Below are positions 7,915 to 21,600 of a DNA stretch of 39,150 bases, one piece after another. Below the pieces are notes generated by a model that did no database searches, was not told the origin of the DNA, and worked only from the letters and a program-made list of their open reading frames with translations. Position 1 is the first letter of the stretch, and every line of letters starts with the position of its first letter. Both the position numbers and the translations under genes were made by a program. The stretch lies in NCBI GenBank assembly GCA_946479015.1, contig CAMLEQ010000004.1, positions 1 to 39,150 on the forward strand, written 5' to 3'. This DNA comes from an uncultured Gemmatimonadota bacterium (GTDB taxonomy: Bacteria; Gemmatimonadota; Gemmatimonadetes; Gemmatimonadales; Gemmatimonadaceae).

Positions 7915-7946
7915 CCCGAGTCCCGAGTCCCGAGTCCCGAGTCCCG
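7915..7946. repeat. Four tandem CCCGAGT heptamers
   Basis: Perfect copies at 7915-7921, 7922-7928, 7929-7935 and 7936-7942, then a partial CCCG. This is the reverse complement of the heptamer at 6395-6417. The 170 bp that follow, up to the nuclease gene, hold only weak promoter-like sequence (TAGTAT at 8011) and two short GC hairpins (8029-8042 and 8053-8069). Confidence 0.85.
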
Positions 7947-8091
7947 CACGACGCATGACGAGACACGTTCGTGACCCGACGAGGTGTTCCGCCGGATGCC
8001 TGACATGACGTAGTATTGTCGCGTCCGCCGCGGACGGCATCCGCGGGGCCGTCGCCCCCGGCAGGGGCGTCTCCACATCTCGTGGGAGCGT

Positions 8092-10512
8092 ATGCGCTTC
8101 TTCCTGCGTGGTGCCGCCGTGCCGGCGGTCGCCGTACTCCTGGCATCGTGTTCCGATGGAGGCGTGCTCGCCCCGCTGCAGGGCGCGCGTCCGAACCTCT
8201 CGGTCGCCGCCCCGGCCGCGCGGCCGATCCACATCAGCGAGATCCACTACGACAACGCGGGCACCGACGCCGGCGAGGCGGTCGAGCTCACCGGCCCCGC
8301 GAACGCGGACCTCACGGGCTGGCAGGTGGTGCTCTACAACGGAACCGGCGGCGCGCCCTACAACACCACGACGCTGAGCGGCACGCTCGACGCCGCGTGC
8401 GGCGCCGAGGGGACGCGGGTGATCACGTATCCGTCGAACGGGATCCAGAACGGCTCTCCCGACGGCGTGGCGCTCGTGAACGCGTCCGGCACGGTGGTGG
8501 AGTTCCTGTCGTACGAGGGAACGTTCACCGCCGCGGGGGGCCCCGCGAACGGGATGACCTCCACCGACATCGGCGTGGAGGAGACCTCGTCCACGCCGCT
8601 CGGCGAGTCGCTGCAGCGCAACGGACTCGATGGATGGAACGCGCCGGCGCCGAGCACGTTCGGCGCGTGCAACGACGCGCCGATCACGTACGATGGTCCC
8701 ACCACGGTGGTGATCGACGAGCTGATGGGCGACCCGCTCGCCGCGCTCTCCGCGAGCTGGGGGGAGTGGTTCGAGGTGCACAACTACGGATCGGAGCCGG
8801 TGAACCTCGCCGGGTGGACGATCCGCTCCGGCGGCGACGCGCCGCACCGGATCGCGCACGACGTGATCATCGCGCCCGGCGGCTGGGCCGTGCTCGGGCG
8901 GAGCGACAACGTCGCGAACAACGGCGGCGCGCCCGTGGACTACAACTACTTCACCGGCGGCACCACCATCTGGCTCGATGCGAACGATTGGCTCGTGCTG
9001 CGCAGCCCCGCCGGCGCGACGGTGGACTCGGTGCGCTGGAGCGACCTGCCGAAGGGCGCGACGCGCGCGCTGCGCGATCCGTCCACCGGCGATGCCGACG
9101 TGGACGGCGCGGGGTGGGGGTACTCCACCACGCCGTTCGGGAGCGGCGACTTCGGCACGCCGGGGGAGGCGAACGGAGCGCTGAGCGATGTCGCGCCGCC
9201 GATCCCCACGGGCGTGGTGCGCATCACCTTCAGCGGCCGCGACGACAGCGACCCGGCGCTCCCCGTCGGCTTCGAGGACCAGCTCTTCGCCAGCGCGTTC
9301 GATGCCGCGCACCAGGCGGTCTCCACCACCTTCACCTGGTCGTCGGCGACGCCGGAGCTGGCGAGCGTGGACCAGAACGGCGTGGTGCACGCGCTCGGCG
9401 CGGGGGTGGCCGTCATCCGCGTGACCGCCGCCGATGGGCGCGTGGGACTCTACCGTGTGCCCACGCGCGTGGCGGTGGCCAGCACGACGGCGCTGTACGC
9501 CGGCAACACCGAATTCGGCGTCCCCACCGACGCCGACCCGAGCGATGACTTCCTCATCACGCGCCCGGAGTACACGCTGTCGTACAGCGCCACGCGCAAC
9601 ACGCCGAACTGGGTGAGCTACGACCTCGAGGCCACGCACTTCGGCCCCGAGGACCGGTGCGACTGCTTCACCGCCGATCCCGCGCTTCCGTCGAGCTTCG
9701 CGCACCTGACGACGGCGGACTACACCGGCGCCGGCTCGTACGCCGGCTACGGGATCGATCGCGGGCACCTGGTGCGCTCCGCCGACCGGACCTCGGCGAG
9801 TCTCGACAACGCCTACACGTTCTACCTCTCGAACATCATCCCGCAGGCAGCCGACCTGAATCAGGGGCCGTGGGCGGTGCTCGAGAACTACCTCGGCGAT
9901 CTCGCGCGCGACGGCACGCGCGAGGTGTACGTGATCGCCGGCGTGGCCGGGAACATCGGCACGCTCAAGGGGGAGGGGAAGGTCGTCATCCCCGCGCACG
10001 TGTGGAAGGTGGCGGTGATCATGCCGCGCGATGAAGGGCTCGCCGACGTGCACGCCCCGGGCGACGTGCAGATCGTGGCGGTGGACATGCCGAATCAGGC
10101 GGGGGTGCGGAACGTGGATTGGCAGACGTACCGGACCACGGTGGACGCGATCGAGGCGGAGGCGGGATACGATCTGCTCGACAAGCTCCCCGACGACGTG
10201 GAGTGGCTGGTGGAAGCGGGGATCGCGTCGCCCCAGGGCGCATCGGCCGATCGCCTGCTCGGCATCCTCGCCACGGGCGTGCAGGAGCTCGCGACGCGCG
10301 GCGTCGTGGCGGCCGGCGAAGGGAACGCGCTGGAGGCGACGCTCTCCGCCGCGCGGCAGCAGCTCGAGAGCGGCAACGCGCACGGCGCGCGCGGTCCGCT
10401 CGGCGCGTTCCGGAATCAGGTGGAGGCGCTGGTGCGCTCCGGCCGCCTCACGGCGGCGGAGGGCGCATCGCTGGAGACGCTCGCCGGATGGGTGATGGAC
10501 GACATCGGCTGA
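8092..10512 (+). CDS. Multidomain lipoprotein nuclease (two lamin-tail domains, Big2, NUC)
   Basis: 806 residues. A signal peptide with lipobox LASC (Cys20) predicts outer-membrane or surface anchoring. Two lamin-tail-like (LTD) domains follow at ~45-160 and ~205-330 (ISEIHYDN and IDELMGDP starts, with the L-x-G-W strand in both). A Big2-like Ig domain lies at ~370-460. A DNA/RNA non-specific endonuclease domain (~470-690) has the DRGH motif (His559) and the metal ligand region NIIPQAADLNQGPW (Asn590). The last ~85 residues form a helical domain resembling the FIMAH type. It should degrade extracellular nucleic acid, for nutrition, biofilm turnover or defence. GGGAG lies 6 bp before the ATG, and a strong hairpin follows the stop. 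Confidence 0.92.
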   Translation: MRFFLRGAAVPAVAVLLASCSDGGVLAPLQGARPNLSVAAPAARPIHISEIHYDNAGTDAGEAVELTGPANADLTGWQVVLYNGTGGAPYNTTTLSGTLDAACGAEGTRVITYPSNGIQNGSPDGVALVNASGTVVEFLSYEGTFTAAGGPANGMTSTDIGVEETSSTPLGESLQRNGLDGWNAPAPSTFGACNDAPITYDGPTTVVIDELMGDPLAALSASWGEWFEVHNYGSEPVNLAGWTIRSGGDAPHRIAHDVIIAPGGWAVLGRSDNVANNGGAPVDYNYFTGGTTIWLDANDWLVLRSPAGATVDSVRWSDLPKGATRALRDPSTGDADVDGAGWGYSTTPFGSGDFGTPGEANGALSDVAPPIPTGVVRITFSGRDDSDPALPVGFEDQLFASAFDAAHQAVSTTFTWSSATPELASVDQNGVVHALGAGVAVIRVTAADGRVGLYRVPTRVAVASTTALYAGNTEFGVPTDADPSDDFLITRPEYTLSYSATRNTPNWVSYDLEATHFGPEDRCDCFTADPALPSSFAHLTTADYTGAGSYAGYGIDRGHLVRSADRTSASLDNAYTFYLSNIIPQAADLNQGPWAVLENYLGDLARDGTREVYVIAGVAGNIGTLKGEGKVVIPAHVWKVAVIMPRDEGLADVHAPGDVQIVAVDMPNQAGVRNVDWQTYRTTVDAIEAEAGYDLLDKLPDDVEWLVEAGIASPQGASADRLLGILATGVQELATRGVVAAGEGNALEATLSAARQQLESGNAHGARGPLGAFRNQVEALVRSGRLTAAEGASLETLAGWVMDDIG

Positions 10513-10529
10513 GCCATCCGCTCGCGCAC

Positions 10530-10579
10530 GATGCGACACCGCCCCCGAACGCATCCGCGTTCGGGGGCGCTGTCGCATC
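10530..10579. terminator. Strong hairpin terminator after the nuclease gene
   Basis: Outer arms GATGCGACA/TGTCGCATC (10530-10538 and 10571-10579) and inner 13-bp arms (10540-10552 and 10557-10569) around an ATCC loop, with one mismatch in 23 positions. It begins 17 bp after the stop. No T-tract follows. Confidence 0.75.
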
Positions 10580-10648
10580 GGCCACCTGGCCCGGTCGATG
10601 CGTGGCGAGGGGTGTATCACGCAATTGAAGCGACGCCATCACCGGACC

Positions 10649-11179
10649 ATGCGGCACATCTCCATCGTTTGCTGTCTCGCTCTGGCAGCCATCGCGCAGA
10701 GTTGCTCATCCGCGCACCCGTCACCCCCCGCGCCGGCGCCGTCTCCCGGTGTGGCGCCCGCCGCCACCGGCTGGCCCGCCGGCGTGCGGATGCGCTGGGA
10801 GGAGGTACGACTCGCGGGGCGCGAGGCGCGCCTCCCGCCGCAGGGGCCAGCCGACTTCGCCCGCGCCGTCGACGATTCCGTCCCGTCCGGCACGATCCGG
10901 GTGACCGGGCTCATCACCGCCCCCTACAGCTGCTTCCGCCTGGGCAGCGCGCTGGATGCGCGCACCCCCGGCGCGCTCGACCTGGAGATCGCGCTCGTCC
11001 CGCCGCGGCCGCCGGACGTGGCGTGCGCGGCCAGGGTGGGGCGCTTCGCGTACGACGCGGAGCTCGGGCCGCTCGCGCCCGGCACGTACTCGCTTCGCGT
11101 GCGGCACCACTGGGTGCACTGGCGCGTGGGCGAGGATGCCGACACGACCATGCTCACGACGCGGGTGGTGGTCCACTAG
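10649..11179 (+). CDS. Small secreted protein or lipoprotein, function unknown
   Basis: 176 residues from the ATG at 10649. A hydrophobic leader (~4-16) ends at AIAQSCSS, a loose lipobox (Cys19), so it is either lipidated or cleaved by signal peptidase I. A Pro/Ala-rich linker (~24-42) follows, then a domain of about 130 residues ending in strands such as YSLRVRHHWVHWRVG, which suggests a β-sandwich. I recognise no family. The ribosome site is weak. Its 3' end overlaps the convergent stress-protein gene by 26 bp. It could be a periplasmic binding or structural protein; nothing supports a more specific role. Confidence 0.7.
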   Translation: MRHISIVCCLALAAIAQSCSSAHPSPPAPAPSPGVAPAATGWPAGVRMRWEEVRLAGREARLPPQGPADFARAVDDSVPSGTIRVTGLITAPYSCFRLGSALDARTPGALDLEIALVPPRPPDVACAARVGRFAYDAELGPLAPGTYSLRVRHHWVHWRVGEDADTTMLTTRVVVH

Positions 11180-12056
11180 CGGCAGCCGTCACCGAGCCGA
11201 TGGGCTGCACGAGCACGGACGTCTGCGACAGGCGCAGAATCTTCGATGCGACGCTCCCGATCGTGAGCCGCTTCCAGAGCCCGTAGCCGTGGCTGCCGAC
11301 GGCGATCAGGTCGCCCTGGACGCGCGCGAGCACGTCGAGCAGCGCCTGCGCCGGTACGCCCTCAATCAGCGAGTGATGCACCGTCACGCCGTCAGGAACG
11401 CCGAGGCTCGCGGGCAACGCGGCAAGCCGGGTACCGGCGTCCAGCGGCACCTCGTGACGATGGGCATCGCCCGTGAGCGCGGCTCGCGCGTCGGGCGGCT
11501 CCCCGCCCGCGTGCACGAGATGCAGCACGTCGCCGGTGGCGAGCAGTCGCGCCGCCGTCCGCGCGGCGAGGATGCTGCTCGGCGTGAAGTCGACCCCGAC
11601 CACGATCCGACGCGGCAGCGCGGTGGCATCCGCCCGGACCGCGAACACCGGCGTGCTCGCCACCTGCACGAGTTGTAGGGCGGTCTCGCCGCCGAGCGCC
11701 CGGTCGAGCACCCGATGCGGGCCGAGGCCGACGACGATGAGCGATGCGTTCACCGTGCGCGCCGCGCTCGCGATCTCCATGGCGGGATGGCCGATGCGGA
11801 CCGTTGGCATGCATCCGCCGACGCCGAAGCGCGTGAACTGCGCATCCACCTCGGCGCCGAGCTTCCGGGCGAGGGCGGTCTCCACTTCCGGGCTGCCGGC
11901 GTACACCACGCCGAAGCCGTAGTCCAATGGCTGCACGCTGGGGAGCACGCTCACGGCAGCGAGCTCCGCGCCGAGGCGCTCCGCGACCAGAGGCGCGATG
12001 CGCACCGCGCCGGCCGAGCTCTCGCCCGCGTGCGAGGCGAGGAGGATGCGAGTCAT
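11154..12056 (-). CDS. Universal stress protein with two UspA domains
   Basis: 300 residues. I start it at the ATG at 12056, where the first UspA strand begins (MTRILLASHAGE). Domain 1 spans ~1-140 and domain 2 ~145-290, opening with RRIVVGVDFTPSS. Domain 2 keeps the nucleotide-binding pattern G-x2-G-x9-G(S/T) as GSHGYGLWKRLTIGS. Domain 1 has a degenerate version (GLGPHRVLDRALGGE), so ATP is probably bound only by the second domain. Such tandem proteins accumulate in stress or stationary phase and bind ATP or other nucleotides in the cytoplasm. It overlaps the end of the convergent secreted-protein gene and is divergent from the SnoaL-like gene. Confidence 0.9.
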   Translation of the reverse strand: MTRILLASHAGESSAGAVRIAPLVAERLGAELAAVSVLPSVQPLDYGFGVVYAGSPEVETALARKLGAEVDAQFTRFGVGGCMPTVRIGHPAMEIASAARTVNASLIVVGLGPHRVLDRALGGETALQLVQVASTPVFAVRADATALPRRIVVGVDFTPSSILAARTAARLLATGDVLHLVHAGGEPPDARAALTGDAHRHEVPLDAGTRLAALPASLGVPDGVTVHHSLIEGVPAQALLDVLARVQGDLIAVGSHGYGLWKRLTIGSVASKILRLSQTSVLVQPIGSVTAAASGPPPAS

Positions 12057-12213
12057 GCGGGGCTCCGGCTCATCTCTCCCATCGCGAGCGCGATGCCCGC
12101 GTCGCGCCGTGCTCGAGCATCGCTGCACGCCGCGCGCCATGATCCCTGACCCTGAGCATCGGGAGGGGCGCCGCCCGCGCTCCGTCACGGCGTGCGCGAC
12201 CGGAGCGGCTTCG

Positions 12214-12241
12214 TTGACAGCGAACGAGGTGGCACTATCGT
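12214..12241 (+). promoter_or_regulatory. Promoter of the SnoaL-like gene
   Basis: A consensus TTGACA (12214-12219), a 16-bp spacer and TATCGT (12236-12241, 4 of 6 consensus). This would give a 5' leader of about 70 nt before the ATG at 12319. The rest of the 12057-12318 gap shows no other structure I can support except a mini-ORF at 12260. Confidence 0.55.
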
Positions 12242-12318
12242 GTGGCGTCGCCAGCCCTCATGGAGGAACACGATGTAGACGGCACCGACGAGCACAACGT
12301 CTGGCAGAGAGGTGCACC

Positions 12319-12978
12319 ATGACAGCGGACAGGAAGGAGCGCGACTCCAGCGCGGGCGGCCAGGAGCGGGAGCGGGAGACGAAACGGCAGAGTGCCGCGG
12401 CGGGCGCGGCGTCCCAGCAGAGCTCCGGTACGGGGAAGGAAGCCCGGACGCGAGAGCGCGAGCAGCCGATGACGACGGTGCGCGAGGGGAGCGAGGTGCG
12501 CGCCCGGGGATCGATCGAGGACAACGCACGCATCGCGGAACGCATCCCCGATCTGTGGAACGACCGCGACTTCGATGGGCTCATGCGCATCGCCGCCGAG
12601 AACATGGAATGCGTTGCGGTCCCGTTCGGCGCGACCTACCGCGGCCCGAACGGCTATCGCGAGTTCATGCAGGCCTGGGCGACGGCGTTCCCCGACGGCC
12701 GGGTGGAGGTGACGCGGGTGATCGCCGACGAGAACGGCGCGGTAGTGGAGTACACCGGCCGCGGCACGCACTCCGGGCCGCTCAGCGGACCGTTCGGGAC
12801 GATCCCGCCAACGGGGCAGCGCGCCGAGCTGCTCCTCTGCGACGTGATGGAGGTGGAGCAGGGGCGGGTGCGGCGCATCCGCTCCTACTTCGACAACGCG
12901 ACGCTGATGCGCCAGCTCGGCATCGCGCCCCAGGAGGGCACCAGGGAGGCGACGACGACGCCGCGCGGCGGCACCTGA
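12319..12978 (+). CDS. SnoaL-like/ester-cyclase-family protein with disordered N-terminus
   Basis: 219 residues from the ATG at 12319, with GAGAGG 6 bp upstream. The first ~60 residues are Glu/Arg/Gln/Ser-rich and look disordered. Residues ~70-200 match the SnoaL-like NTF2 fold: RIPDLWNDRDFDGLMRI, GYREFMQAWATAFPDGRV, a GTHSGPL turn and a final strand with YFDNATLMRQLG. Family members cyclise polyketides or act as small-molecule isomerases and hydrolases, but many stand-alone copies have no known substrate. It stands alone between a divergent stress protein and the convergent rec operon. The low-complexity head is unusual for this family. Confidence 0.85.
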   Translation: MTADRKERDSSAGGQERERETKRQSAAAGAASQQSSGTGKEARTREREQPMTTVREGSEVRARGSIEDNARIAERIPDLWNDRDFDGLMRIAAENMECVAVPFGATYRGPNGYREFMQAWATAFPDGRVEVTRVIADENGAVVEYTGRGTHSGPLSGPFGTIPPTGQRAELLLCDVMEVEQGRVRRIRSYFDNATLMRQLGIAPQEGTREATTTPRGGT

Positions 12979-13005
12979 ACGGATCGCGCAGAACGGCTCA
13001 CCCGT

Positions 13006-13036
13006 ACGAGCGCCGGGTCCGTGCCCCGGCGCTCGT
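13006..13036. terminator. Bidirectional hairpin terminator between SnoaL-like gene and recD
   Basis: A perfect 12-bp stem, ACGAGCGCCGGG (13006-13017) with its complement (13025-13036), and a 7-nt loop. It sits in the 103-bp gap between convergent genes. There is no T-tract. Confidence 0.7.
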
Positions 13037-13081
13037 CAGGCGGGCGTCGGATCCACGACCGCTGGGGCGGACGCCGGCCAG

Positions 13082-14895
13082 TCAGTGGGTCAGTGACTCC
13101 GCGAGTCCTCCCTGCCGCGCGGTCACCCGGCGGACGATCCGATCGATCATCGCCGCGCTCGCCACCACATCCACCGCGCGCCGCGCCCGCGTGACGCCGG
13201 TGTAGAGCAGCTCGCGGCCGAGCACCCGGGTGTCGTGGTCGGGGAGCACGAGCAGCACCCGGTCGAACTCCGAGCCCTGCGACTTGTGCACGGTCATCGC
13301 CCACGCCGTGTCGCACTCGGGGAGGCGCGCCGGGGTGATCCCGCGCACGGAGCCCGACGAATCCGGGAAGTACACCAGCGTGCTCCCCGCGCGCCGGAAG
13401 CAGAGCCCCACGTCGCCGTTGAAGAGGCCGGATCCGTAATGGTTCGCGGTGACGAGCACTGGCCGGCGATCGTACCAGCGCTCGCGCACGGAGTGGCCGC
13501 GGCGCCGGAGCCACCGCTCCACGGCACGGTTCAGCCCTTCCACCCCCCACGCGCCCTCGCGCACCGCGCACAGGATGCGAAACTCGGCCAGGCGCTCGAG
13601 CGCCTCCTCCGGCGATGCCGCGGCCAGGTAGGCATCGAGCAGCGGGACGACGGGCTCGAGCAGCGCATCGAGCGAGTCGGGGTGCGCATGCAGCCGCACC
13701 TCGTCGTGCGCCGGATCGTCGAGCGCCGCCAGTGCCGCGCCGCCATCGCCGCGGCGAACGGCCTCGGCGAGCGCGCCGATCCCCGGCCGCGCCTCGAAGC
13801 GGTACGACCGCACGAGCCTGACGACGGCATCGCGCAGGGGCGGAGCCGCCGCGGCCGCCGGCACGCACTGCCCGCTCAGCGCCTCGAACTCCGCGGCGAA
13901 CGACGCGCTGCACGCATCGCCGGCCCGCGCGGCCGCGGCGCACAGGTCGCCGAGCACGTAGCCGGTGTCCACGCTCGCCAGTTGATCGGGATCGCCGAGC
14001 AGGATGACGCGCGCGTCCGGGCGCACGGCGGCGAACAGCGCATCCATCAGGAGGAGATCCACCATGGATGCCTCGTCCACGACGATCACGTCCTCCAGCA
14101 GCGGCTGCTCGGGGCCATGGAGGAAGCTCTCCGTCCACGGCTGGTAGCCGAGGAGCCGGTGCAGCGTCCGGCCGGCGGTGGGGATGCGGCGCCGGAGCGC
14201 GTCATCGATGTCGAGCGCGCCGAGCGCGGAGCGCACCGACTCCGTGAGCCGCGCGGCCGCCTTGCCGGTGGGCGCGGCGAGCGCCACGCGGAGCCCCGGC
14301 CGGTCGCCCAGCAGGAGGGCCAGGATCCGCGCCACGGTGGTGGTCTTTCCCGTCCCCGGCCCGCCGGTGATGATCGCGAGGCGGCCGCGGAGCGCGGCGA
14401 CAGCGGCCATCGCCTGCCGATCCACCGTCGTGGGGTCGAGCGGGGCGAAGAGTTGGCCGAAGAGCTTCGCGGTGGCGGTCGATGGCGGCGGGGGCGGCGG
14501 TTGGTCGAGCATGCGCCGCAGCCCGCTCGCGAGCCGCCGCTCGGCGGTCCAGTAGCGGTACAGGTAGACGCGCGCGCCGTCGCGCACGAGCGGCGTGGGG
14601 GCGTTGCCGTCGCCGCAGAGGGGCGAGCGCTCGAGCGCGCCCCGCCACGTCTCCGCATCCGGAACGCTCGCGACGCCCAGCGCATCGGCGAGCGCGCGCG
14701 GCGACCGTTCGCCGTCGCCACCCGACAGCTCGATGCAACTGTGTCCACGGGCGCGCTCGGCGCTGAGCAGCGCGGCGGTGAGTGCGAGGATCTCCGCGTC
14801 GCGCTCATCGTGCGTTTCCGCGGCGCGTCGCCTGACGAGCGCGGCGAGCTGGAGATCCACTGGCGCGAGCGCCCCGGGCGCGGCGTCGAGCCTCG

Positions 14896-14899
<4 letters not shown>
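13082..14899 (-). CDS. recD: Exodeoxyribonuclease V α subunit, RecD
   Basis: 605 residues from a GTG at 14899 that overlaps the recB stop by 4 bp. SF1B helicase motifs are clear: Walker A GGPGTGKTTT (Lys185), motif Ia APTGKAAARL, Walker B VIVVDEASMVDL, motif III LLGDPDQLASVDTG, motif V/VI AMTVHKSQGSEFD and YTGVTRARR. A run of six prolines (~134-139) precedes the helicase core. RecD is the 5'-3' helicase of RecBCD, which processes double-strand breaks for recombination and degrades linear foreign DNA. It is the last gene of the recC-recB-recD operon, and a hairpin terminator follows. Confidence 0.95.
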
Positions 14900-18617
<3,718 letters not shown>

Positions 18618-18621
<4 letters not shown>

Positions 18622-21600
18622 GCCCGCTCCCGCTGCGCGCACCCGAGCGCGCGTGTCCAGAGCGTCTCGCTCCAGTGCCTGAAGTCTTCCTCGCAGTCCT
18701 CGAACGGGTCGATGCCGCGGAAGCAGAGGCGCACGTACGGGTCGGAAGCGTCACCAGCGGCGCCCCACCCGCCCTGCGGCTCCAGCGCGTACGCATCCCG
18801 CGCCGCCGCGAGCGGGTCCTTTCTCGCCCTCGCCTTGGTGCCCTGCGCGACGTACGCGTGGCTCGCCCGCTCGAACACCGGAAGGGGCGCCCGCAGCGCG
18901 AGCCGATGCCCCTCCACGAGTGCCGCGAGCTGCTCGACCGCATCACCCACCGGAGGGAACAGCACGGTTTCGTCGAGCGTCACGAGCCGCGTCTCGAGCG
19001 CGCCATCCCATCCGGCGACGCACGCCTGCGCGTTCAGCGCGAGGTGCGTGATCCACGCGTGCACGAGATCCCTGGGACGCGTCCTGCCGGGGCGGACCTG
19101 CAGCCGTCCCTGTGCCGTGAGGGCGTCGATGCGGCCGGTGAGCAGCCAGGATTCGCCGCGCAGCTCCACCGGCAGCGGCTCCAGCCATCCCGGCTCGCCG
19201 ATGCGATCGAGCAAGGGCGCGATCTCGGCGTTCAGGCGGCGATGCCACGCGCGTCCGAGCGCGGCCGGCGGGAGCTCGCCGCGCGCCGCGAGCTCGGCGA
19301 GCTCCCCGTCGCGCTCGCGCGTGCCGCGCAGGTGCCGGCGCGTCATCCGGTCGTGCACCCGATGGCGGTCGAGCGGGCCCACGACCAGCGGCTCCACGTC
19401 GTCCTCGGGCACGTCGCGCTCCGGGAGCGCGATGCCGAGCACGCGCCGGCAGAAGTGGCGGCTGGGATTGGTCCAGCAGTCGATGAGGTCGCCGAGGGAG
19501 AGCGCCGTGGCGCCGTCGTCCGCCGCTCGATCATCGCCGCTCGCGGGGAGCGGGTCGGCGACGAAGGGCGCCACGCGCTCGCGCGTGCCGCGCGCGGCCT
19601 CGCACGCGCTCGCGCCCGCGCGCGAATAGCTGAAGAGCCGCGGGTCGCCCTCGCCATCCGGGGCGAAGTAAGCGGGGCTGAACGGCTGCAGGCGATGCTC
19701 CACGACGACCAGCGCTCGCGCCGGCGCCGGAGGTCCCGCGCCGCCGGGCTCCACGCGAAAGCTCGCATCGATGCGATCGAGCAGCTCGGCCAGCACCACC
19801 GAGGGGGCCCGCTCCGCGTTGTCCCGGGCGGAGCGCCCCACGTAGGTGAGGATCAGCCGGTCGCGCGCGGCGAGGAGCGTGTCGAGAAAGAGCTGGCGAT
19901 CGTCGGAGCGCAGGTCGCGATCACCGGGGCGGGGATACAGGAGCTGGAGGTCGAACGCCGAGCGCCGGGCGCGCCGCGGAAACGTGGCATCGTCGAGCCC
20001 CGCGACGACGATCACGCGGAACGGGATCGAGCGCATGGGCTTGAACGCGCAGAAGGTGATCCCGCCGAGCAGGAAGCCCGTGCCGAAGCTGTCATCCGCG
20101 AGCGTCTGCTCGAGCCAGTCGCGCACCACGCCGAGCTCGAACGCGCGATCGCATCCGGAGAGATCCTGCACGCGGGCGAGCTCCGCCACGCGCGCGCGCA
20201 GCACGTCGAGCGAGCGCTCCTCGTCCTCGTGCGTCCCCTCGTAGAACTGGTCGAGCGCGGCGCGCAGGGCATCGCTCCACTCCCGGAGCGTGCGCGGGGC
20301 GCGCCAGTCGTCGAGCGCGGCGAACAGGCGGTCGAGCCAGAGCGCGAAGCGTCCGAGCAGCTCGGGATCGCCCACGGTCTGGCCGCCGTGCGGCAGGATG
20401 CCGGCGACGAGCGCATCCACGGGGCCCGTCGCGTATCCCATGAGCAGCCGGTCGATCCCCGCGCGCCAACTGTGCGCATCGACGCGCGGAAGCCCCCAGA
20501 GCGCGCCGCGCTCCTCGCCATCCTTCCCCCAGTGGATGCGCGTGGCGCGCACCCATGCCAGGAGCGTCTCGGCGGAGCCGTCCGCGAGCCCCGCGGCGCG
20601 GCGGATCGCCGGCACGTCCATGAGCCCCAGGATCTCCGTCGCCGAGCGCCGGCCGCCGGCGAGGCGCAGCAATTGGAGGAAGGCGCCGACGAGCGAGTGC
20701 TCGCGGGCGATGGAGCGGTCGGCGACGTGGAACGGGAGCGCGGGAAGCTCCGGCTCCCCCGCGCCGAACACGGCGTCGATGTACGGCGCGTACAGGTCGG
20801 CGTCCGGCACGAGCACGAGCACGTCGTGCGGCCGGAGCGTGGGATCGGCGGCGAACGCGGCGAGGAGCTGGTCGCGCACCACCTCCATCTCCCGCAGCGG
20901 GGAGTGGCAGACGTGCACGCGCAGCGAGTCGTCGTCCGGCGCGAGCGGGAGGGGCGGGGCGTCGGACATCCCGCGCGCGATGCCGCGGCACACATCGTCG
21001 CGCAGCACGTGCAGGCAGGTGGAGGGAGATGGCCCATCCTCCTCGCCATCGTCAGGCAGCTCCTCCCACGTGGCATCCGGCGCCGCCAGCTCGAGCAGGG
21101 TTCGGAGCTGGCTGCCGCACGCCCCGAGAAGCGGGTTCCCGATTGGCGGGGCACCGGTGCCGGACCGGCCCGGCCACGCGGCGCGTGGCGGGGCGGCCAC
21201 GTACATCCGCACCGGGACGTGACGCGCCAGCGATCGCAGGAGATCGAGAAAGAGCGGCGGCAGCGAGCTGACGCCGAACACGGAGACGCGGGGGGGGAGC
21301 CCGTCCGGCACGCCGCCGCCGCGCTCGAGATGCTCGATGAGGGAGGTGAAGCGGCGCGCGAGATGGCGCGGTCCCGTACCGGCGCACAGCCGCCGCCAGA
21401 GCGCCGCCTGCCAGCGCTCGTGCGGCGCGCCCCCGAGTGGAAGCTCGCCGCGCTCCCAGGCGAGCAGCACGTCGGCGCGATAGAGCTGATAGTCGTCGAA
21501 TCGCTCCGCGATCCGTGCGGCGAGCCCCATGTGCTTCCGCGCATCGTCGTCGGCGAGGAAGCCGGCGAGCGGAGCGAAGTCACCATCGGACGCGATGCCG

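Noticed and set aside
8029..8069. Two GC hairpins in the nuclease 5' leader, considered as a riboswitch
   Set aside because: Stems are only 6 bp each and no conserved riboswitch core is present.
6667..10620. A 1317-codon minus-strand frame across arsR, DinB, AHSA1 and the nuclease
   Set aside because: It spans several clear genes, promoters and repeats and has a low-complexity composition typical of antisense shadows.
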